Below the pieces are notes generated by a model, which was not told where the DNA came from, searched no databases, and saw only the letters and a program-made list of their open reading frames with translations. 8,019 nt of DNA from Clostridiales bacterium DTU092 (GTDB lineage Bacteria > Bacillota > Clostridia > Caldicoprobacterales > Caldicoprobacteraceae): contig LFTM01000209.1 in NCBI GenBank assembly GCA_001513505.1, positions 1 through 8,019 on the forward strand, read 5' to 3'. Positions 1-5,945 of this stretch are shown here, piece after piece. The translations under genes and the position numbers were made by a program. Position 1 is the stretch's first letter, and each line of letters opens with the position of its first letter.

Positions 1-504
1 GGTTTAATAAACAATTTCTTGGTATATATAATCCCAAGGTTGATTGCAGCTTTTAACATAATGATTATGAGAAGTTATATTGAAACAATTCCGTATAGTC
101 TGGTTGAAGCTGCAAAAATCGATGGAGCAAGTGAATATAGAATTTTATTTACAGTCATAATGCCGTTGAGCGTACCGGTGCTGGCGACAATATTATTGTA
201 TACTGCGGTTGGGCAATGGAACTCCTGGTTTGATACCATGTTGTATTGCTCAAGTGAACCAAACCTAAGCACACTTCAATTTGAACTGCAAAAACTCCTG
301 CAGGCGGCCAGGACCATGTCTTCCAGTGCTATGGACGTTGCTCTCGGTACTACCAGTGCGGAGCAGCAAACCAAGGCAGCGGTAACTCCGAATTCCATAA
401 GGGCGGCAATGACTGTAATAGCAGTAGTACCTATATTGTTTGTATATCCGTTTCTGCAAAGATATTTTATCCATGGTTTAACTCTTGGAGGCGTAAAGGG
501 TTAA
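1..504 (+). CDS. Carbohydrate ABC transporter permease, LplC/YtcP type (3' part)
   Basis: This is the C-terminal 167 residues of an inner-membrane permease subunit of a binding-protein-dependent sugar ABC importer. The reading frame is open from base 1, so the true start lies outside the window. Family members are about 290-310 residues, so roughly 130 are missing. The EAA loop that docks on the ATPase is clear at residues 36-57 of the visible part (EAAKIDGASEYR followed by MPLS). Hydrophobic segments lie at about 6-24, 57-77 and 135-155. The ending YPFLQRYF...GGVKG is characteristic of the LplC/YtcP branch of the MalG-like permeases, which carry oligosaccharides such as uronides or complex glycans; the substrate cannot be read from this subunit. 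An intrinsic terminator follows 41 bp downstream, so this is the last gene of an upstream operon. No solute-binding protein or ATPase gene is visible; any would be upstream or elsewhere. The family call is firm, the substrate unknown. Confidence 0.95.
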   Translation, partial: GLINNFLVYIIPRLIAAFNIMIMRSYIETIPYSLVEAAKIDGASEYRILFTVIMPLSVPVLATILLYTAVGQWNSWFDTMLYCSSEPNLSTLQFELQKLLQAARTMSSSAMDVALGTTSAEQQTKAAVTPNSIRAAMTVIAVVPILFVYPFLQRYFIHGLTLGGVKG

Positions 505-545
505 TTTTGATGAGTAGTTATAACTGTTAAGCAGCCGAGGTTTAG

Positions 546-582
546 CATAGTGAAAAGCGAATTTTTTCACTATGTTTTTTTT
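546..582 (+). terminator. Intrinsic terminator after the permease gene
   Basis: A perfect 11-bp stem (CATAGTGAAAA at 546-556 paired with TTTTCACTATG at 564-574) encloses a 7-nt loop and is followed by eight T residues at 575-582. The stem is AT-rich, but the structure is textbook for rho-independent termination. It separates the transporter operon from the mannosidase/isomerase genes. Confidence 0.85.
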
Positions 583-645
583 ATAAAAAATACAAAATGG
601 CTGCGGAAAAATTTATTGTTCCAAAAACCCATAAATAAAAAGGTT

Positions 646-703
646 TTTTTACACACTATATAGAAGTATATAATGGTTTTTTGTTAACGTAGCGGGATAT
701 AAT
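646..703 (+). promoter_or_regulatory. Probable promoter region of the mannosidase gene (two TATAAT boxes)
   Basis: Two exact TATAAT hexamers occur at 669-674 and 698-703. The first has a T-rich -35 candidate upstream: TTTTTA at 646-651 gives a 17-bp spacer, and TTTACA at 648-653 gives 15 bp. The second has only a weak GGTTTT at 675-680 at the right distance. The region lies between the permease terminator and the mannosidase start, where a sigma-A-type promoter is expected. Which box is used, or whether both are, cannot be decided from sequence. Confidence 0.5.
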
Positions 704-704
704 C

Positions 705-716
705 AAACCCGGGTTT
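705..716. promoter_or_regulatory. 12-bp perfect palindrome, possible operator
   Basis: AAACCCGGGTTT is a perfect palindrome directly downstream of the second TATAAT box and 26 bp before the preferred start codon. That is a position where a repressor could block initiation or elongation. A short palindrome with a central CG is reminiscent of LacI-family operators, which often control sugar genes, but no regulator gene is in the window and the match to any known operator is unproven. Confidence 0.3.
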
Positions 717-726
717 ACCTTTTATC

Positions 727-736
727 AGGGAAGGGG
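727..736 (+). promoter_or_regulatory. Ribosome binding site of the mannosidase gene
   Basis: The purine run AGGGAAGGGG precedes two in-frame ATG codons, at 737 and 743. The AAGG core (731-734) is 8 nt from the ATG at 743 but only 2 nt from the one at 737, so spacing favours 743. The two choices differ by two residues. Confidence 0.6.
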
Positions 737-742
737 ATGTTA

Positions 743-3565
743 ATGAAACAGCATCTGCAAATGTTAAAGGAAATCAAGAAAAATAAGGTCATTGGTTATT
801 GGGGAAGCAGAATAATATCCCAGATTGAATATGCTTCAGAGTTGTCAGAGGTAAGGGGTAATGAATTTGATGAGCTGCTTGATGAGGCTACTAAGTTTTT
901 GTATGATGAAGTTGAACGGGAGGGTGTTATTACCCAGTCAGCTTGCAAAAAAACAGAAAATATGCTGATGCCCCTGTCAGAAGAAGCTAAGAAGTTCAAC
1001 ATGATTTGTGCCGGTCATGCCCATATCGATATGAACTGGATGTGGGGCTGGAATGAGACGGTCATGGTGGCATTGGACACCTTCAGAACCGTGCTTGATT
1101 TGATGGATGAATATCCGGATTTTACATTTTCCCAGTCTCAGGCATCGGTATATAAAATACTGGAAGACTACGCGCCTGAAATGCTGGAGGAAGTTAAAAA
1201 GAGGGTGAAAGAAGGACGCTGGGAGGTAACAGCTTCTACCTGGGTTGAGGCGGATAAGAATATGCCCAACGGTGAAAGCATGGCCAGGCATATACTATAT
1301 ACCAAGAGGTACTTATCCAGACTTCTGGACATAGATCCCAAGGTTTTGAATCTCGACTTCGAACCCGATACTTTTGGTCATAGTCAGAACGTGCCCGAAA
1401 TTCTGCACGGCGGTGGTATAAGATACTATTACCACTGCAGAGGTTACGAAGGCCCGCTTCTGTATAAGTGGCTGGCTCCGTCGGGGAACTACATAACAGT
1501 CTACCGTGAGCCCCTCTGGTATATTGCTGCAATAAGTCCGGATATGGTACTGTATGTACCGAAATTCTGTACCCGGCACAATATGGATACAATGCTTAAG
1601 GTATATGGAGTGGGCGATCATGGCGGTGGACCTACCCGCAGAGATTTGGAAAGAATAAAGGACATGAATACCTGGCCGGTATTCCCGCGTATTCGTTTCG
1701 GAACATTTGCTGAGTTTTACAGGCTGGTTGACAAGGTGAGCCATGAATTGCCCGAGATAAAAGGTGAACGCAATTTTGTATTTACAGGTTGTTATACAAG
1801 CCAGTCCAGGATTAAGATGGCCAACCGTGTAAGCGAAGCCGCATTAAATGAGGCCGAGATGTTTAACACATTATCAGGCTTCTGTGCAAAATACAGGTAT
1901 GACGGCCAGGCTTTCGAAAAAGCATGGCGCAATGTGCTTTTTAACCAGTTCCACGATATTATCCCGGGTTCCTGTACTGTGGATAGCAGGGAGTACGCAA
2001 TGGGCCTTTTCCAGGATACCATGGCCATTGCCAATAGCAGAAAGAGCCTGTCCCTGCAGGCTATCGCTGCACAGATAGATACTTCCAGGTTTATTGTATC
2101 CCAACTGAACGACAAGGACAGCGTGTCTGAGGGTGCCGGAGCAGGATTTGGTGCGGAACGGTATAAAATAACCCAATCCGAGAGAGGCAGGGGCAAGACG
2201 CGTATATATCATGTCTTCAATCCTGCACCGGTGGATCGAAATGAGGCAGCCGAAATAGTGGCTTGGGATTGGCAGGGTGATACCGACAGGATTGTCTTCA
2301 AAGATGCTGATGGAAACAAGATTGAGCATCAGCTGCTGGACAGCGGTTTTAACTCCTACTGGGGACACAATTATATGAGGGTGTTAATCAAGGCAAGGGT
2401 TCCGGCCTGTGGTTACGCCACTTATATACTGACGGAGGAAGAGGAGACCGGGATTACTTTACTCTTCCCCAAAGATCCGCGGGAAGAATATATCGATGAA
2501 TTTGTGCTTGAAAATGATTATGTAAAAGCTGTATTCGATACCAGAAATGCTGCCATTGTATCGTTGATAGACAAAGCTTCCGGTGAGGAGTTTATAAAGG
2601 CCGGAAGACCCGCCGGCATATTCAGGCTGATTGAGGAAGATCCAAGCAAAGGTATGACATCATGGATTGTGGGACGCTATATGAATATAACCGAACTGAC
2701 CCGGGACATAAAGATTAAGCGGGTGGAGTATAAAGGTGACGATATAAGGAAGTCTATTGTATATGAAGCCTCTTTCAGGAATTCAAGCTTAAAGGTAACG
2801 GTTTCGCTGGATTATGACAGTCCCAGGCTCCGCTACGATGTTGAGTGTGATTGGCGGGAAATAGGCCAACCAAATAAAATGGTACCCCAGCTCAGCTTTT
2901 ATATGCCCCTTGGATATGAGTGTTCATGTTATAAATACGATATACCCTTTGGTACAATCGAGCGGGAAGGAATGGATAGGGACGTTCCGGCAAACAGCTG
3001 GGCTCTGGGAGTGAGAAAACAGCCCGGCGGGAAATCCATGATGCTAATCACCGATGCAAAATACGGATTCCGGTGTGTGGATAATTCCATGTCTGTTACA
3101 TTGATACGTAGTTCCTATGATCCTGATCCCTATCCCGAGTTCGGTATCCATAAATTCAACTTTGCCCTGTGTCTTGTGGATGATACAAGCAACAAAGAAC
3201 TTATCCGGTACGCGTATAACTTCAATCATCCATTTAGCGTTATATCAGCCCGGGTACACGGTGGTTGCCTGCCTGCTTCAAACAGCTTTATGAAGCTGGA
3301 GGAAGGAGACGTAGTCATTTCAGCTGTTAAGATAGCTGAAGAACCGGATGAGGCAAAACGTATGATAGTGAGGGCTTATGAAACCGAAGGCAGGAATACG
3401 AAAGCTGTAATCAGGCTTCCTGCAAAACCTTCCAGGGCTTATTATGTGGATCTAAATGAATGTAGGGTGGATAATGGTTCCGGTATTTCTATAAATGATT
3501 CTTCAGTATCATTTGCAGTGAAGCCCTACAGCGTTGCAAATATATGCATCGAGTTTGAGAAATAA
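743..3565 (+). CDS. Alpha-mannosidase, glycoside hydrolase family 38
   Basis: This enzyme hydrolyses terminal alpha-D-mannosyl residues with retention of configuration, using one zinc ion. Numbering here is from the ATG at 743 (940 residues); an in-frame ATG at 737 is the alternative. The GH38 catalytic domain shows GHAHID at 91-96 (H94 and D96 as expected zinc ligands) and the nucleophile motif DFEPDTFGHS at 205-214 (D209). GDHGGGPT at 291-298 probably supplies the acid/base region. NQFHDIIPGS at 401-410 has H404 as the expected last zinc ligand. The helical middle domain lies at about 345-425. The beta-sandwich C-terminal domains begin near the HVFNPAP segment (about 490). There is no signal peptide or membrane segment, so it should act in the cytoplasm on imported oligosaccharides or glycosides. 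It probably forms a transcription unit with the fucose isomerase 99 bp downstream, as no terminator lies between them. All expected motifs are intact. Linkage preference cannot be predicted. Confidence 0.96.
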   Translation: MKQHLQMLKEIKKNKVIGYWGSRIISQIEYASELSEVRGNEFDELLDEATKFLYDEVEREGVITQSACKKTENMLMPLSEEAKKFNMICAGHAHIDMNWMWGWNETVMVALDTFRTVLDLMDEYPDFTFSQSQASVYKILEDYAPEMLEEVKKRVKEGRWEVTASTWVEADKNMPNGESMARHILYTKRYLSRLLDIDPKVLNLDFEPDTFGHSQNVPEILHGGGIRYYYHCRGYEGPLLYKWLAPSGNYITVYREPLWYIAAISPDMVLYVPKFCTRHNMDTMLKVYGVGDHGGGPTRRDLERIKDMNTWPVFPRIRFGTFAEFYRLVDKVSHELPEIKGERNFVFTGCYTSQSRIKMANRVSEAALNEAEMFNTLSGFCAKYRYDGQAFEKAWRNVLFNQFHDIIPGSCTVDSREYAMGLFQDTMAIANSRKSLSLQAIAAQIDTSRFIVSQLNDKDSVSEGAGAGFGAERYKITQSERGRGKTRIYHVFNPAPVDRNEAAEIVAWDWQGDTDRIVFKDADGNKIEHQLLDSGFNSYWGHNYMRVLIKARVPACGYATYILTEEEETGITLLFPKDPREEYIDEFVLENDYVKAVFDTRNAAIVSLIDKASGEEFIKAGRPAGIFRLIEEDPSKGMTSWIVGRYMNITELTRDIKIKRVEYKGDDIRKSIVYEASFRNSSLKVTVSLDYDSPRLRYDVECDWREIGQPNKMVPQLSFYMPLGYECSCYKYDIPFGTIEREGMDRDVPANSWALGVRKQPGGKSMMLITDAKYGFRCVDNSMSVTLIRSSYDPDPYPEFGIHKFNFALCLVDDTSNKELIRYAYNFNHPFSVISARVHGGCLPASNSFMKLEEGDVVISAVKIAEEPDEAKRMIVRAYETEGRNTKAVIRLPAKPSRAYYVDLNECRVDNGSGISINDSSVSFAVKPYSVANICIEFEK

Positions 3566-3612
3566 CAGGACAAACTATTGATTATTTAAGTAATAGTGAC
3601 TGAAAAATAGCA

Positions 3613-3657
3613 CTGGCAATGATCTTATTAAAAGTATAATAAAAAAAATTAAGGAGG
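3613..3657 (+). promoter_or_regulatory. Possible internal promoter and strong RBS before fucI
   Basis: The 99-bp gap between the mannosidase and isomerase genes holds an exact TATAAT at 3635-3640. A partial -35 match, CTGGCA at 3613-3618, gives a 16-bp spacer. A consensus Shine-Dalgarno AAGGAGG at 3651-3657 sits 7 nt before the ATG at 3665. No terminator hairpin is evident in the gap. The isomerase may therefore be expressed both by read-through and from its own promoter. The RBS is certain; the promoter is tentative. Confidence 0.45.
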
Positions 3658-3664
3658 CGATATT

Positions 3665-5488
3665 ATGGCCAATGTTGAGGGAATGAAAGTCATTCCACCG
3701 CACAACAGGTATCAGGGGAGAATGCCCAAGATTGGGATACGTCCAATCATTGACGGAAGGCGGCGTGGTGTCAGGGAGTCGTTAGAAGAACAAACTATGA
3801 ACATGGCTAAGACAGTTGCCAAGTTTTTGGAGGAAAATGTAAGACATTATAATGGAATGCCTGTAGAATGTGTAATCGCCGACACCTGTATAGGAGGTGT
3901 GGCTGAAGCCGCACAGACGGCAGAAAAGTTTGCCCGTGAAGGGGTAGGCGTGTCCATTTCTGTAACACCCTGCTGGTGTTATGGTTCAGAGACCATGGAC
4001 ATGGATCCGTATATTCCTAAAGCAGTCTGGGGTTTCAACGGGACTGAACGTCCGGGTGCAGTGTATCTTGCTGCGGTACTGGCGGCCCATAATCAAAAAG
4101 GTTTGCCGGCCTTTGGCATATACGGCAGGGATGTTCAGGATGCCGGCGATACAACCATTCCTGATGATGTTAAGGATAAACTTCTTAAGTTTACCAAAGC
4201 AGCACTTGCTGTTGCTGATATGAGAGGTAAATCATATCTTTCCATGGGTGGAGTCTCCATGGGTATTGCCGGTTCCATGGTGAACCCTGACTTTTTTGAG
4301 GATTATTTGGGGATGCGTGTAGAATACATAGATCAAAGTGAATTTATACGGCGCATCAATGAAGGAATATATGACAAGGAAGAATTTGAGAGAGCTTTGA
4401 AATGGGTCAAGGCCAACTGCAAGGAAGGCCCGGACAATAACCCGCCGGAAATCCAGGCTTCCCGTGAGAAAAAGGATAAGGATTGGGAGATGGTTGTTAA
4501 GATGGCCATTATTGCCCGGGATCTCATGGTTGGAAATGAAAAACTGGCAGAAATGGGATTTGAAGAGGAAGCACTTGGACGCAACGCCATTGCAGCCGGG
4601 TTCCAGGGGCAGAGGCAGTGGACCGATCACTTCCCCAACGGGGATTTTATGGAGACCATGCTGAACTCGTCTTTTGACTGGAATGGTATAAGACAGCCGT
4701 ATATTCTTGCAACCGAGAACGATTCATTAAACGGTGTATCTATGCTGTTTGGTCATCTGCTAACCGGCACCGCTCAGGTCTTTGCAGACGTCAGGACTTA
4801 CTGGAGTCCGGAAGCTGTAAAGAGGGTTACCGGTAAAGAATTGACCGGTCTGGCGGCCAATGGCATTATTCATCTTATCAACTCCGGATCGGCGGCGCTG
4901 GATGGTACAGGACAACAGAGCAGGGATGGCAAGCCGGTTATCAAACCGTTCTGGGAAGTAACCCCTGAGGAAGCTGCCAAGTGCCTGGATGCCACTCAGT
5001 TTAGGTATGCGAACCTGGGGTATATGAGGGGTGGAGGTTATTCAACCGATTTTACCACCAGAGGCGGAATGCCGGTTACCATGACGAGAATAAATATTGT
5101 CAAAGGATTGGGTCCGGTACTTCAGCTGGCCGAAGGTTATACCGTAGAGCTGCCTGAGGATATGCATGACATATTGGATCGGCGTACTGATCCTACATGG
5201 CCAACCACATGGTTCGCTCCAATATTGACGGGCAAAGGTGCCTTTAAGGATGTTTATTCCGTTATGAACAGCTGGGGCGCCAACCACGGTGCTGTATGCT
5301 ATGGACATATTGGAGCAGAGCTTATTACCCTGGCATCCATACTGAGGATTCCTGTGTGCATGCATAATGTTTCTGAGGACAGAATATTCAGGCCAAGTGC
5401 CTGGAATGCTTTCGGCACAACTGATTTAGAGGGTGCTGACTACAGGGCATGTGCTAACTTCGGACCCTTGTATGGCAGGAAATATTAA
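3665..5488 (+). CDS. fucI: L-fucose isomerase
   Basis: This enzyme catalyses the Mn2+-dependent ketol isomerisation of L-fucose to L-fuculose in the cytoplasm; the family also accepts D-arabinose, giving D-ribulose. The 607-residue product is close to the E. coli enzyme (591 residues), with about 15 extra residues at the N-terminus. Family segments are visible throughout: PKIGIRPIIDGRRRGVRESLE (21-41), CWCYGSETMDMDP (103-115), GFQGQRQWTDHFPNGD (312-327), ATENDSLNG (349-357), QVFADVRTYWSPEA (371-384), LINSGSAALDG (404-414), WPTTWFAP (512-519), WGANHG (537-542) and the C-terminal PLYGRKY. By recalled alignment to E. coli E337, D361 and H528, the metal ligands are E351, D375 and H541, all present. 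A strong RBS fixes the ATG. The gene follows a GH38 mannosidase and precedes a terminator; kinase and aldolase partners are absent from the window. Identification is very secure; whether L-fucose or D-arabinose is the physiological substrate is not. Confidence 0.97.
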   Translation: MANVEGMKVIPPHNRYQGRMPKIGIRPIIDGRRRGVRESLEEQTMNMAKTVAKFLEENVRHYNGMPVECVIADTCIGGVAEAAQTAEKFAREGVGVSISVTPCWCYGSETMDMDPYIPKAVWGFNGTERPGAVYLAAVLAAHNQKGLPAFGIYGRDVQDAGDTTIPDDVKDKLLKFTKAALAVADMRGKSYLSMGGVSMGIAGSMVNPDFFEDYLGMRVEYIDQSEFIRRINEGIYDKEEFERALKWVKANCKEGPDNNPPEIQASREKKDKDWEMVVKMAIIARDLMVGNEKLAEMGFEEEALGRNAIAAGFQGQRQWTDHFPNGDFMETMLNSSFDWNGIRQPYILATENDSLNGVSMLFGHLLTGTAQVFADVRTYWSPEAVKRVTGKELTGLAANGIIHLINSGSAALDGTGQQSRDGKPVIKPFWEVTPEEAAKCLDATQFRYANLGYMRGGGYSTDFTTRGGMPVTMTRINIVKGLGPVLQLAEGYTVELPEDMHDILDRRTDPTWPTTWFAPILTGKGAFKDVYSVMNSWGANHGAVCYGHIGAELITLASILRIPVCMHNVSEDRIFRPSAWNAFGTTDLEGADYRACANFGPLYGRKY

Positions 5489-5516
5489 TATGCCGCATTC
5501 AATGATATAATATAGG

Positions 5517-5569
5517 AAACATTGACAGGCGGCCATTAGGCTTATACAGCTTGGCCGCCTATGTTTTTT
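5517..5569 (+). terminator. Intrinsic terminator after fucI
   Basis: A GC-rich 9-bp stem (AGGCGGCCA at 5527-5535 with TGGCCGCCT at 5552-5560) is followed by T6 at 5564-5569. The base of the stem can extend through AAACAT (5517-5522) pairing with ATGTTT (5561-5566), leaving a 4-nt bulge. The 16-nt loop holds a small inner hairpin (GCT at 5540-5542 with AGC at 5548-5550). It lies 28-80 bp after the fucI stop and should end the mannosidase/isomerase transcript. Confidence 0.9.
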
Positions 5570-5638
5570 GTATAAAGGTATATTTGATTCCTCCGGACGC
5601 AGACCTTTGTGATGGTGTAGGCTTATCTATTATTATTA

Positions 5639-5850
5639 TTGAAGAATATTATGGAAATTTGCAGAATATAATTTCAATCACTGGAGCTTCAAGTCTAGAA
5701 ATAAGTAAAACTTGCTCCAGGCCTCCACCAAAACTCGCTTACGCTCAGACATTGGTTGCGGCTATCTTTCGCTGCGTTAACAGGTTCTAAGCCTTTTCAC
5801 AAGGTGATTTCCATTATATTCTGCAAATTCTTTGGAAGTATATTCCGCAA
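5639..5850. repeat. Two-by-two inverted cluster of degenerate 20-bp repeats around a GC-richer core
   Basis: Four copies of a unit close to TTGCAGAATATAATGGAAAT are present. Copies 1 and 2 are in tandem on the plus strand (5639-5658 and 5659-5678). Copies 3 and 4 are on the minus strand (5826 to 5807 and 5850 to 5831). Copies 1 and 3 agree at 18 of 20 positions, copies 2 and 3 at 17, and copies 2 and 4 at 16. Copies 2 and 3 form an inverted repeat whose arms (5656-5681 and 5804-5829) match at 23 of 26 positions, including 17 in a row. The arms are about 23% GC by hand count, while the enclosed 122 bp are about 46%. Possible explanations are a small non-autonomous (MITE-like) element with iterated end sites, or a multi-site regulator target upstream of the glycosyltransferase. 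I see no clear target-site duplication. Confidence 0.7.
5682..5719. repeat. Hairpin inside the repeat-cluster core
   Basis: TGGAG (5682-5686) and CAAGT (5690-5694) pair with ACTTG (5710-5714) and CTCCA (5715-5719). This gives a 10-bp stem interrupted by a 3-nt bulge, with a 15-nt loop. No T-run follows, so it is not a terminator. It adds to the impression that the core is a structured element rather than random spacer. Confidence 0.5.
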
Positions 5851-5887
5851 AAAACAATGCGTCTTGATACACTGTTATTTGAATATA

Positions 5888-5916
5888 TTGTCAATTTGAT
5901 CTACAATATTATTAAA
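5888..5916 (+). promoter_or_regulatory. Weak promoter candidate for the glycosyltransferase gene
   Basis: TTGTCA at 5888-5893 and ATTAAA at 5911-5916 are separated by 17 bp and end 29 bp before the GTG start. The -10 match is poor. Another -35-like hexamer, TTGATA at 5864-5869, has only TATATT at 5884-5889 with a short 14-bp spacer. A promoter is expected here because the gene is isolated by terminators, but the exact site is uncertain. Confidence 0.25.
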
Positions 5917-5933
5917 ACTTGAGACATGAAAAC

Positions 5934-5940
5934 GAGGTGG
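5934..5940 (+). promoter_or_regulatory. Ribosome binding site that sets the GTG start
   Basis: GAGGTGG at 5934-5940 lies 5 nt before GTG at 5946. The alternative upstream in-frame TTG at 5919 has no Shine-Dalgarno sequence. The protein from 5946 begins with the family's usual N-terminal strand (KVLFLSVTAGHGH), supporting 5946 as the true start. Confidence 0.8.
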
Positions 5941-5945
5941 AAACC

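Larger units (their letters stand above)
5570..5945. other. Intergenic region without a credible gene
   Basis: This 376-bp stretch separates the fucI terminator from the glycosyltransferase start. The only sizeable open frame here (5551-5790, plus strand) begins with TTG inside the terminator stem, has no RBS and resembles no family, so I treat it as non-coding. The stretch contains the four-copy repeat cluster at 5639-5850, an internal hairpin, and candidate promoter elements for the next gene. I see no tRNA, transposase remnant or recognised riboswitch. Confidence 0.7.

Noticed and set aside
516..525. 10-bp palindrome AGTTATAACT just after the permease stop
   Set aside because: It is short and AT-rich and sits between a stop codon and a terminator, where no regulator site is expected. 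It is likely to be chance.
623..650. Possible second terminator: AAAAACC (623-629) pairing with GGTTTTT (642-648)
   Set aside because: The stem has only two GC pairs and a 12-nt loop, and it overlaps the probable -35 region. A convincing terminator already exists at 546-582.
1236..1744. Overlapping minus-strand open frames of 118 and 143 codons inside the mannosidase gene
   Set aside because: They lie wholly within a gene with intact GH38 motifs on the other strand, and their translations resemble no family. They are antisense shadows.
1874..2368. Minus-strand open frame of 164 codons inside the mannosidase gene
   Set aside because: It is antisense to conserved GH38 sequence, has no RBS or recognisable domain, and overlaps another shadow frame.
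5551..5790. 79-codon open frame on the plus strand after fucI
   Set aside because: It begins with TTG inside the fucI terminator stem, has no ribosome binding site, runs through the repeat cluster and shows no recognisable protein family.
5719..5800. Possible CRISPR or tRNA-like segment in the GC-richer core
   Set aside because: There are no regularly spaced repeats with unique spacers, and no cloverleaf or T-loop sequence can be formed.
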